Shown here piece by piece: positions 17,429 to 23,286 of a stretch of DNA of 35,984 nt. The notes beneath the pieces were generated by a model, which saw nothing but the letters and a program-made list of their open reading frames with translations, was not told the origin of the DNA and made no database searches. This DNA comes from Bacillota bacterium (GTDB lineage: Bacteria > Bacillota > Clostridia > Lachnospirales > Lachnospiraceae), in NCBI GenBank assembly GCA_023409535.1, contig JAEYGZ010000053.1:1-35984 (forward strand), written 5' to 3'. A program made the position numbers and the translations under genes. Position 1 is the stretch's first letter; each line of letters starts with the position of its first letter.

Positions 17429-17535
17429 GCAGTTTGGCATCTGAGATGCTCCGGGACAGCAAGCGGCGGCTGAGACTTTGGCAGACCGCCGCCCTGGTCC
17501 TGGGGCTGCTGCTATGGCGGGAGCGGCTCAGATAG
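17425..17535 (+). CDS. Small single-span membrane protein (possible spanin/lysis helper)
   Basis: 36 residues from a TTG that overlaps the amidase stop (TTGA). A basic N-terminal part (RDSKRRLRLWQ) is followed by one hydrophobic stretch TAALVLGLLLW and an RERLR end. The tight overlap supports it being real. A role in lysis is inferred from position only. Confidence 0.5.
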   Translation: MSSLASEMLRDSKRRLRLWQTAALVLGLLLWRERLR

Positions 17536-17550
17536 CCCGGGGAGGGCATC

Positions 17551-17751
17551 ATGGGCTTAGCAGAGTTTACCGCCCGGGAGTGCGACTATTTCCGGGCGGC
17601 GTGCAACTTCACCGTCCCGGAGCGGGCGGTGTTTGACCTGCGGGTGCGGGGATGCAGCATCGTGGAGATCGCCATGGAGCTGCACGTCTCCGCCTCCACC
17701 GTGGACCGGCGTGTCCGGGCCGTCAAACGCAAAATAGAGAGAGTGCTGTGA
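17551..17751 (+). CDS. Small helix-turn-helix protein
   Basis: 66 residues. The C-terminal half FDLRVRGCSIVEIAMELHVSASTVDRR reads as a LuxR/sigma-type helix-turn-helix, then a basic tail. Placed as last gene of the late block before a strong terminator. Could be a late transcription regulator; the target is unknown. Confidence 0.7.
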   Translation: MGLAEFTARECDYFRAACNFTVPERAVFDLRVRGCSIVEIAMELHVSASTVDRRVRAVKRKIERVL

Positions 17752-17759
17752 GCATAAGG

Positions 17760-17798
17760 ACACCCCCGGGCCGTGTGTGGCTCGGGGGTGTTGTTGTT
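17760..17798 (+). terminator. Late-operon terminator
   Basis: A 13-base-pair stem (ACACCCCCGGGCC with GGCTCGGGGGTGT, one G-U pair) with a six-base loop is followed by TTGTTGTTAT. It separates the late plus-strand genes from the convergent minus-strand operon and may act from both sides. Confidence 0.85.
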
Positions 17799-18138
17799 AT
17801 CTGCGGGTGTACAGGCCCTCTGCCTGGGCCAGGAGGAGACGGAGATAGTCGGGCGGCTGACAATATCCACGATCCCAATTCTCCACGTTCCGGCGGGGGA
17901 TCAGGTGGCGCTCTGCAAAGGCCCGCTGAGACAGGCCTGTGGCGGCTCGGATATCGGATACGGACAGGTGGGCCACGTCCCACACCTGCCCCAGCTCCTC
18001 CACCAGAGCCGGGTCCACCGGAGCCGCCTCATCCGCCCCGGTGAAGAGGGAGGACAGGGCCCAGTCAGAGACAAAGGCGTCCCGGTCCGGGGTGGAGAGG
18101 GCCGCCGCAAAGGCGGCGCTGAATTGCTTATCGGTCAT
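17797..18138 (-). CDS. XRE-type helix-turn-helix regulator, last gene of minus-strand operon
   Basis: 113 residues. The C-terminal half SDIRAATGLSQRAFAERHLIPRR continues into VENWDRGYCQPPDYLRLLLA, the pattern of a widespread Clostridial HTH family. The N-terminal half is acidic and unassigned. It overlaps the AP2 gene by 11 bases. Being the final gene of a short operon with a palindromic promoter suggests autorepression, like Aca or antitoxin regulators; that is inference. Confidence 0.8.
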   Translation of the reverse strand: MTDKQFSAAFAAALSTPDRDAFVSDWALSSLFTGADEAAPVDPALVEELGQVWDVAHLSVSDIRAATGLSQRAFAERHLIPRRNVENWDRGYCQPPDYLRLLLAQAEGLYTRR

Positions 18139-18760
18139 GTTGTGCCTCCAACTCTTTTATTTTTGCATCTCTGGCCGCTATGGCGTCGTCAATGGTTTTG
18201 TGGGTGCCTGCATAATAGCGTTGGCCGCCTCTTGCAAAGTACACTGTATAGGTGCCGTTGGCGGTGAGGTATATATTTTTGTGGGTGCGGGGCAAGCCAT
18301 CTTGCCCGGATGATATCTCTTTATCTCGGGCCGCGTTATACCGGGAGCGCTGCCGGGCGTTGATCTTATCACGGTTTGCCTCTGCATAAGATTTTTGGTA
18401 GGTGGCTATCTTTTCTTGGTTGGTATCGCGCCAGGCTTTTTGCCTAGCGTTGATTTTGTCGCGGTTGGCCTCTCGATAAGCACGACGGTAAGCAACAGCC
18501 TTATCCTTGTTTTCCTCGCACCAAGCACGTTGCTTGGCATTGATCTTGTCACGGTTGGCCTTGTGGTAAGCCCGGTGTTGGGCAGCTATCTTGTCGCGGT
18601 TGGCCACATACCAGGCATGCTTTTGGGCGGCCACTTTGTCGCGGTTTGCCTCACGATAGGCCCGACTCCGAGCAATAACTCTATCCTTGTTGGCTGCATA
18701 CCATGCCCGCTGGTAAGCATTGATTTTTTCGCGGTCGGGCCGATCTTTACCACTGCTCAT
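18128..18760 (-). CDS. Basic 15-residue-repeat protein with C-terminal AP2-type domain
   Basis: 210 residues from ATG at 18760. Residues 10-144 are nine tandem 15-residue units of the form NRDKI-NARQRAWxxx, very rich in Arg, Lys and Ala and probably helical. Residues about 158-205 (KNIYLTANGTYTVYFARGG, then RYYAGTHKTIDDAIAARD) match the three-strand AP2 DNA-binding fold normally attached to phage HNH endonucleases; no HNH part is present. Likely binds DNA. Middle gene of a three-gene overlapping operon. A longer upstream extension in the same frame has no coding character. Confidence 0.78.
   Translation of the reverse strand: MSSGKDRPDREKINAYQRAWYAANKDRVIARSRAYREANRDKVAAQKHAWYVANRDKIAAQHRAYHKANRDKINAKQRAWCEENKDKAVAYRRAYREANRDKINARQKAWRDTNQEKIATYQKSYAEANRDKINARQRSRYNAARDKEISSGQDGLPRTHKNIYLTANGTYTVYFARGGQRYYAGTHKTIDDAIAARDAKIKELEAQHDR
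18329..18733 (-). repeat. Nine 45-base tandem coding repeats
   Basis: The in-frame units of the AP2 protein appear at DNA level as about nine 45-base copies, with TTGATCTTGTCACGGTTGG-like blocks on the plus strand. Copies differ mostly at third positions and in the last residues of each unit. Confidence 0.85.
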
Positions 18761-19043
18761 AGTCAGCAATCTCCTGGCCCTCAAAGACATCGACACAGAT
18801 ATCCTCGTCGATGACGGCCTCACCGTCAGAGTTGATGATCCAGCGGGCACCCTCGCCCTCACCGCCGTTCTCGGCCATGTCGATGCAGTAGTCCACATCC
18901 TCGACGGTGTAGGTGTCGGTCTCCTCGTCATAAGGGAGAGCCCCGGCCTCAAAGTAGTCCAGGCTACAGTCTGGATCGTAGCCGGAGCCGTTCCAGCGGT
19001 GGATCAGGATCAAAACGGTACGCTTGCCATCAGTCATCTTCAT
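18747..19043 (-). CDS. Small, strongly acidic protein, first gene of minus-strand operon
   Basis: 98 residues with about 26 Asp/Glu against about five Lys/Arg. No family recognised. It begins MKMTDGKRTVLILIHRW and continues with acidic blocks YDEETDTYTVEDVDYC and EAVIDEDICVDVFEGQE. Ribosome site CAGGAGG on the minus strand just upstream; stop overlaps the AP2 gene by 14 bases. The charge would allow DNA mimicry as in some anti-restriction or anti-CRISPR proteins; nothing in the sequence proves that. Confidence 0.75.
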   Translation of the reverse strand: MKMTDGKRTVLILIHRWNGSGYDPDCSLDYFEAGALPYDEETDTYTVEDVDYCIDMAENGGEGEGARWIINSDGEAVIDEDICVDVFEGQEIADYEQW

Positions 19044-19082
19044 AATTTTTACCTCCTGGGCTGTGCCCCTCTTGATGGTCTT

Positions 19083-19111
19083 ATTGTACCACCATAATGG
19101 TGGCAAGTCAA
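19083..19111 (-). promoter_or_regulatory. Consensus promoter with palindromic spacer, driving the acidic/AP2/HTH operon
   Basis: On the minus strand TTGACT (19106-19111) and TACAAT (19083-19088) are separated by exactly 17 bases. The spacer contains the perfect palindrome CCACCA-TTA-TGGTGG (19089-19103). A repressor bound there would block RNA polymerase. The HTH protein at 17797-18138 is the natural candidate. Confidence 0.8.
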
Positions 19112-19129
19112 GGGGTTTTGCAAAAAAAT

Positions 19130-19161
19130 TGACGTAAAAATGACGTAAAATTGACGTGGGG
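19130..19161 (+). repeat. Three TGACGT repeats at 11-base spacing
   Basis: TGACGTAAAA at 19130, TGACGTAAAA at 19141 and TGACGTGGGG at 19152 lie in phase with the DNA helix. They stand between the divergent minus operon and the plus-strand cassette starting at 19209, so they may be activator or repressor sites for the cassette. No convincing -10 box for the plus strand was found behind them. Confidence 0.65.
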
Positions 19162-19208
19162 CCGTGCCGAAAATGGGGTAAACTGGTATCAGATGGAGGT
19201 GGTGGAGG

Positions 19209-19667
19209 ATGGCAAATTATCCGCCCTATGGTTACAACACCCCGCAGATGGCCCAGGGACAGCCCATGCTGGGCCCGCAGGGGCAGCCTGGTTACATACC
19301 CCAACAGATGCAGCAGATGCCACAGCAGCACCAGCAGATAGCCCCGGAGCCCCGGTATATCGTCCGGCCTGTGGCCAGTGAGATGGAGGCCATGGCGGCC
19401 CCCACACCCTTTGACGGCTCGGTGCTGCTGATGACGGACCTGTCCCACGGGATGATCTATGCTAAGTCCCTTAACTGTGCGGACGGGACGGCCCTGTTTG
19501 GCCGGTACGCCGCACAGGCCCCGGCCCAGGCAGAGCCGGCAGAACAATACGCCCCCATGTCCGCCGTGGATCAGCTGCGGCGGGAGCTGGAGGCCCTGCG
19601 GGCAGAGCTGCCCGGCACTAAGTCCGCCCCCGGCCGGGGTGGGAAGAAGGAGGCGGCGGAGACATGA
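19209..19667 (+). CDS. Accessory cassette protein 1, Gln/Pro/Met-rich N-terminus
   Basis: 152 residues, function unknown. Residues 1-45 are low-complexity (MANYPPYGYNTPQMAQ, then QQMQQMPQQHQQ). The middle PTPFDGSVLLMTDLSHGMIY is conserved-looking, and a short coiled coil with a Lys-rich end follows. Ribosome site GGAGGTGGTGGAGG. First gene of a five-gene plus-strand set; ends with an ATGA overlap to the next gene. Confidence 0.7.
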   Translation: MANYPPYGYNTPQMAQGQPMLGPQGQPGYIPQQMQQMPQQHQQIAPEPRYIVRPVASEMEAMAAPTPFDGSVLLMTDLSHGMIYAKSLNCADGTALFGRYAAQAPAQAEPAEQYAPMSAVDQLRRELEALRAELPGTKSAPGRGGKKEAAET

Positions 19668-19894
19668 TGGGCAACCCTCTCCAGATGTTGATGCAGGCGG
19701 CCCAGATGGGCCGGGACCCCATGGCGATGCTCCAGCAGATGGCCGGGAGCAATCCACAGGCCGCACAGGCGATGCGCCTGATGCAGGGCAAGACCCCCCA
19801 GCAGCTCCAGCAGATCGCCACTAACATGGCCCAGCAGCGGGGGACCACCCCAGAGGCCATTGCCCAGCAGATGGGTATCCCCTTTAGGCGCTGA
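19664..19894 (+). CDS. Accessory cassette protein 2, Met/Gln-rich helical
   Basis: 76 residues, almost entirely amphipathic helices rich in Met, Gln and Ala (NPLQMLMQAAQMGRDP, GTTPEAIAQQMGIPFRR). No family recognised. It shares the Met/Gln-rich composition of protein 1 and is translationally coupled to it by ATGA overlap, so the two probably act together. Confidence 0.65.
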   Translation: MMGNPLQMLMQAAQMGRDPMAMLQQMAGSNPQAAQAMRLMQGKTPQQLQQIATNMAQQRGTTPEAIAQQMGIPFRR

Positions 19895-20006
19895 CGGCAG
19901 CGCCCCTTATCAGGCGGCGGACCTTGACAAAACCCGCTCTTAACCGGATGCGTCCGGCGGGAGCGTACGGCCCGCCGCGCAAATATACTGATAAGGAGAC
20001 TATACC
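19895..20006 (+). other. Intercistronic region of the cassette
   Basis: This 112-base gap holds GC-rich inverted repeats (for example GGCGGG with CCCGCC near 19951-19977) and ends with the ribosome site TAAGGAG. A TTGACA at 19923-19928 lacks a good -10 box at the right distance. No gene. Confidence 0.4.
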
Positions 20007-20777
20007 ATGGATAACGATTTTGCGACTGGTTATGCTTTGGGCTCTGACAGCGCCTCCGGCGACCGCAACAACAGCGGTTTTTGGGGCGGTGATGGCTGGT
20101 GGGCTATTATCATCTTTGCCATGATCTTCGGCTGGGGCAACGGAGGCTGGGGCGGCTTTGGCGGCGGCAACGGCGGCGGTTATGCTGCTACTGCTGCCAC
20201 CCAGGCGGACATCCAGCGGGGCTTTGACAACTCCGCCGTGATCGGCAAGCTGGACGGGATCAACAACGGCCTGTGTGATGGTTTTTATGCCGTCAACAAC
20301 GGCCTGTTGACGGCCACCAACAGCCTGAGCACCGCCATGATGCAGGGCTTTAATGCCCAGACCATCGCCCAGATGCAGGGGGACAACGCCCTGCAGGCCC
20401 AGCTGGCCCAGTGCTGCTGCGACAACCGGGCCGCCGTGGCGGATCTCAAGTACACCATGGCCACCGACACCTGCGCCGTGACCAACGCCGTGCAGACTGC
20501 CGCCCGGGACATCATCGACAGCAACAACGCCGGTACCCGGGCGATCCTGGACTATCTGTGTCAGGACAAGATCGCCGCACTGCAGGCCGAAAACAACGAC
20601 CTGCGCCGGGCCGCCAGTCAGGACCGCCAGAATGCCCTGCTGACTGCGAGCATGACTGCCCAGACCAACCAGATCATCGGCACCCTGCGGGCCCCCACTC
20701 CCGTGCCGGCCTATCAGGTGCCCAACCCCAACGCATACTATAACGGCTGCGGCTGCAACAGCGGCTGCGGATGCTAA
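20007..20777 (+). CDS. Accessory cassette protein 3, Gly-rich, one membrane span, Cys-rich tail
   Basis: 256 residues, unknown function. The N-terminus is Asn/Asp/Gly-rich, then one hydrophobic span WWAIIIFAMIFGW, a glycine-rich linker (GGWGGFGGGNGGGY), a long helical part with QCCCDNRAAVADLKY, and a tail NGCGCNSGCGC. The layout suggests a membrane-anchored protein with a helical stalk. Similar proteins are common in gut Clostridial prophages by recollection, without known role. Confidence 0.7.
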   Translation: MDNDFATGYALGSDSASGDRNNSGFWGGDGWWAIIIFAMIFGWGNGGWGGFGGGNGGGYAATAATQADIQRGFDNSAVIGKLDGINNGLCDGFYAVNNGLLTATNSLSTAMMQGFNAQTIAQMQGDNALQAQLAQCCCDNRAAVADLKYTMATDTCAVTNAVQTAARDIIDSNNAGTRAILDYLCQDKIAALQAENNDLRRAASQDRQNALLTASMTAQTNQIIGTLRAPTPVPAYQVPNPNAYYNGCGCNSGCGC

Positions 20778-20783
20778 GACTTC

Positions 20784-20807
20784 GGGGGCGGTCAACTGAC
20801 CGCCCCC
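20784..20807 (+). terminator. Intercistronic hairpin
   Basis: GGGGGCGGTCA pairs with TGACCGCCCCC over 11 bases with a two-base gap as drawn. No T-run follows, so it is more likely a transcript-processing or stability hairpin than a full terminator. Confidence 0.5.
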
Positions 20808-20829
20808 TGAACAGAAGGAGTGTGAGACT

Positions 20830-21216
20830 ATGGCTTGCAGCAATAAACCATGCCGCCTGTGCAAGCGGCTGGTGATCTCTCAGGCCGTCACCTACGCCAG
20901 CGGCGTGCTGACCATCAATCTGCCCGCTGGGGCGTATGAGGACGGTCAGCGCTATTGCATGGTGATCGCCCAGGCTATCCCGGCGGATGCGATCATCGGG
21001 GCCCCCGTTGTGGTGACCATCGGCACGGGCACGGTGCAGTATCCTCTGACTAAGGCCAACTGCGCCCAGGCCGTGGCGGCCAACCTGCGCACCCGGACAC
21101 GGTATCCCGTGTGTGTGTCCACGTCCGCCACCGGCGGGACCTTCCGTCTGCTGTGTCGTGTATGGTGCGCCCCGGACAATCGACTGAGTGCCATTGATGG
21201 AGGTGCAGCTGTATGA
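20830..21216 (+). CDS. Accessory cassette protein 4, beta-rich with Cys motifs
   Basis: 128 residues. Begins MACSNKPCRLCKRL with a C-x2-C pair, then alternating beta strands (SGVLTINLPAGAYEDGQRYC, PVVVTIGTGTVQYPL) and two further Cys. It resembles a small jelly-roll or carbohydrate-binding-like domain in pattern only. AGAAGGAG precedes the start; overlaps the next gene. Confidence 0.65.
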   Translation: MACSNKPCRLCKRLVISQAVTYASGVLTINLPAGAYEDGQRYCMVIAQAIPADAIIGAPVVVTIGTGTVQYPLTKANCAQAVAANLRTRTRYPVCVSTSATGGTFRLLCRVWCAPDNRLSAIDGGAAV

Positions 21217-21863
21217 GGAGAGCAACCAGGATGATGCTGCTGGACCGGGATCGTGAGCGGGAGCGCCGCCGGGAGCGCTACCCCGAGTATATCCCCCAGG
21301 GCTATGCCCCCGATTATGAGGGACCATACATGGGATGGGACGCCTATATCACCTCCCGCCCGGAGCGTGAGACCAGGCCCACCATGACCTATCTGGATGA
21401 GTCCAGGCACTGGCCCATGGAGATGCGGCCCATCGGCTTTGGCCGTGACTGGCCCACCATGGGCGGCGCAGATGCCTCCGTGCCCCGGTATCGGGAGATG
21501 GATCGGATGGCCGGCAACCGGGCCGTGAGCGGCCACAGCGAGAGCACCTATGTCCGCCCGCTGGACGTGGAGACGGCAGAGGAGTGGGCCGCTGACATGG
21601 ACAACGAGGACGGCACCCACGGCCCTCACTGGAGCATGGACCAGGTGCGTCAGTTGATGGCTCAGCGTGGGATCGCCTGCCCGCTGCCCGACTTTTTTGC
21701 GGCCCTCAATGCCGTGTACAGCGACTATGTTAAGGTCGCAAAAAAGCACGGCGTGGGCGGCAACATGGACTACTATGTGGACATGGCGCTGGCCTGGCTG
21801 GACGACAAGGATGCGGTCCAGGACAAGGCCGCCGCCTATTATCGGTACATCGTCAAGCATTGA
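21213..21863 (+). CDS. Accessory cassette protein 5, Arg-rich N-terminus and helical domain
   Basis: 216 residues. Residues 1-25 are very basic (LDRDRERERRRERYP). A Pro/Tyr/Met-rich middle follows, and the C-terminal 80 residues are helical (WSMDQVRQLMAQRGI, then GGNMDYYVDMALAWLDDK). I recall this C-terminal pattern as a conserved domain of unknown function in gut phages but cannot confirm the name. ATGA overlap with protein 4; terminator directly behind. Confidence 0.68.
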   Translation: MRRATRMMLLDRDRERERRRERYPEYIPQGYAPDYEGPYMGWDAYITSRPERETRPTMTYLDESRHWPMEMRPIGFGRDWPTMGGADASVPRYREMDRMAGNRAVSGHSESTYVRPLDVETAEEWAADMDNEDGTHGPHWSMDQVRQLMAQRGIACPLPDFFAALNAVYSDYVKVAKKHGVGGNMDYYVDMALAWLDDKDAVQDKAAAYYRYIVKH

Positions 21864-21866
21864 TTT

Positions 21867-21906
21867 TTTCAGGGGCGGTCCGTGCTGGATCGCCCCTGAA
21901 ATTTTG
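21867..21906 (+). terminator. Terminator of the accessory cassette
   Basis: A 12-base-pair stem (CAGGGGCGGTCC with GGATCGCCCCTG, one G-U) with a five-base loop is extended by TTT/AAA pairs and followed by TTTT. It closes the five-gene cassette. Confidence 0.78.
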
Positions 21907-22136
21907 CACAATTTTACGGCGTTAGCTACACGTTAGTTACAAATGTGTTACAGTACAGCTCAAAAATGTAGTGTTTTCAATGGTTTTCGTTAGTAAAAGC
22001 AATTCGTGGATTGAAAAATTTCGGGACAAGAAAAGCACAAAGTTTTTAACTTTGTGCTTTTCTGGCGTTTATATTTGTGGTTTTCATAACTTTTTTGCTG
22101 TCGTTTATTTTGTACGATTTTGTGGTGTTAGTTACA
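21907..22136. other. AT-rich region next to integrase, putative attP
   Basis: This 230-base non-coding stretch is far more AT-rich than its surroundings and lies directly behind the integrase stop, the usual place of attP. The direct repeat GTTAG(C/T)TACA occurs at 21921-21930, 21932-21941 and 22127-22136, as expected of integrase arm sites. The core cannot be fixed without the host junctions. Confidence 0.5.
22029..22063. terminator. Perfect 16-base-pair hairpin between convergent units
   Basis: AGAAAAGCACAAAGTT and AACTTTGTGCTTTTCT are exact inverted repeats with a TTT loop. It lies between the plus-strand cassette and the minus-strand integrase and probably ends transcription from both sides; it could also belong to attP. 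Confidence 0.65.
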
Positions 22137-23174
22137 CTATGAGACCTTTATAAGCTCGCCTCGGAGGTAGTCCGGGGTGAGCTTAGTATAGTGGTCGGTG
22201 ATGCTCTTATCTGAGTGGCCGATCATGCGGCGGATGGCAAGCTCATCGGCTCCGGCGGCGTGGAGCCGGGAAGCGAACGTATACCGGGCCCAGTGTGGGG
22301 TGGCGTCCGGCGCACCGATGGCCTGCATGATGGCCTTAAATCGGAGGCGGTAGCGATCATCCGAGAGCGGTGTCCCGTCATCCTTGCAGATGATGGTCTG
22401 GCCGCCCTTAGCCAACCAGGCCAGCAGATAGGGCTTGATGCGAGGATGGACGGGCACGATCCGGTTGCGGCCTGCGTCCGTCTTGAGCCCGCCCACCAGA
22501 TAGTCCCCGTCCGGGTGGTAGGCGGTGGGTGTCAGCTGCAGCAGCTCGGACACCCGGAAGCCTGTATAGCACAGGATCATGGCGGTATCTGCCCACGGCG
22601 TGCCGGCGGCGGCCAGCTGCTGGAGCTTGCCCAGCTGGATATCATCCAGCCCGTCACGCTTTTGCCGGGCCTGGGCGTGGGGAAGGTCCACAAATGCGGA
22701 ATAGTCCTTGAGGATGATATCCCGCTGCATGGCGTACTTATTGAGTACCCCCATAAGCACCTTGATTTTTGCCGATGTGCTGGGGGCCAGACCGCCCTCG
22801 ATAGCCTGGTCAATGCAGCTCTGCCACTGGTCCAGGGTGATGAGCCGCATTTTGCGGTCCGCCAGGGGCTGCAGATAGCGCCACGCAAAGCGGTGGACGG
22901 CGGCGGCGCTGTCGCTGATCTTGAGATAGTGCCGCTCGGACCACGCCGCATAGACCTGGGCAAGCGTCCAGTTTGCGGTGGTCTCTTCCGGGGCCGTGTG
23001 GGTGCGGCACCAGTCATCCAGGGCGGCCTGAGCATCGGCGGCTTTGGCGTGGTAGGACAGATAGTGCTGCCGGATGCGGCCCCGCTCATTGCGGGCCGGG
23101 ACACGGACGGCCCATGGCTTGCGGCGGTTGCCCGGCAGCTTAACAATGCTGCCGGTTCCGTTGGCTCTCTTCAT
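22137..23174 (-). CDS. int: Tyrosine recombinase / phage integrase
   Basis: 345 residues from ATG at 23174 (AGGAGGAGAG upstream on the minus strand). An N-terminal arm-binding type domain (ANGTGSIVKLPGNRRKPW), a SAM-like core-binding domain at about 65-165, and the catalytic domain follow. Catalytic residues are R207 (GFRVSELLQL), K231 (LKTDAG), H294 and R297 (HWAR), H320 (IGHSDKS) and Y329 (DHYTKL). It catalyses integration and, with a directionality factor, excision. A 364-residue upstream extension exists but lacks a ribosome site. Confidence 0.95.
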   Translation of the reverse strand: MKRANGTGSIVKLPGNRRKPWAVRVPARNERGRIRQHYLSYHAKAADAQAALDDWCRTHTAPEETTANWTLAQVYAAWSERHYLKISDSAAAVHRFAWRYLQPLADRKMRLITLDQWQSCIDQAIEGGLAPSTSAKIKVLMGVLNKYAMQRDIILKDYSAFVDLPHAQARQKRDGLDDIQLGKLQQLAAAGTPWADTAMILCYTGFRVSELLQLTPTAYHPDGDYLVGGLKTDAGRNRIVPVHPRIKPYLLAWLAKGGQTIICKDDGTPLSDDRYRLRFKAIMQAIGAPDATPHWARYTFASRLHAAGADELAIRRMIGHSDKSITDHYTKLTPDYLRGELIKVS

Positions 23175-23202
23175 TGACTCTCCTCCTATTTTGGTGTATA
23201 AT
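23174..23202 (+). promoter_or_regulatory. Consensus plus-strand promoter, antisense to the integrase leader
   Basis: TTGACT (23174-23179) and a perfect TATAAT (23197-23202) are separated by 17 bases. It points away from the integrase, with no plus-strand gene behind it, only an inverted repeat and a terminator. Confidence 0.7.
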
Positions 23203-23241
23203 AAGAGGGTAGTTTGATCCTCCATAGACAACTACCCTCTT
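23203..23241. repeat. Long inverted repeat overlapping the promoter start
   Basis: AAGAGGGTAGTT (23203-23214) and AACTACCCTCTT (23230-23241) are perfect inverted repeats separated by 15 bases. The left arm begins right after the -10 box, so it can be an operator as well as an RNA hairpin in the integrase leader. Confidence 0.75.
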
Positions 23242-23283
23242 GACGTGGATCGCCGGGTTACCGCCCGGCGATCTATTTTTTTG
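23209..23283 (+). ncRNA. Possible small RNA, about 75 bases
   Basis: A transcript from the promoter at 23174-23202 would start near 23209 and end at the terminator at 23248-23283. No credible open frame lies within. Its 5' end is complementary to the integrase mRNA leader, so it could act as an antisense RNA. Inferred from signals only. Confidence 0.4.
23248..23283 (+). terminator. Rho-independent terminator, plus strand
   Basis: A perfect ten-base stem GATCGCCGGG / CCCGGCGATC with a six-base loop is followed by TATTTTTTTG. The T-run lies only on the plus-strand side. Confidence 0.85.
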
Positions 23284-23286
23284 CGC

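Noticed and set aside
18761..18952. N-terminal extension of the AP2 repeat protein
   Set aside because: The extension overlaps the acidic protein gene in another frame and reads as Arg/Thr/Ser-rich noise; ATG 18760 gives a clean repeat start.
19923..19951. TTGACA as a promoter for cassette gene 3
   Set aside because: No acceptable -10 hexamer at 16-18 bases distance.
22215..23177. 320-codon plus-strand open frame opposite the integrase
   Set aside because: Antisense shadow of a gene with all catalytic recombinase residues.
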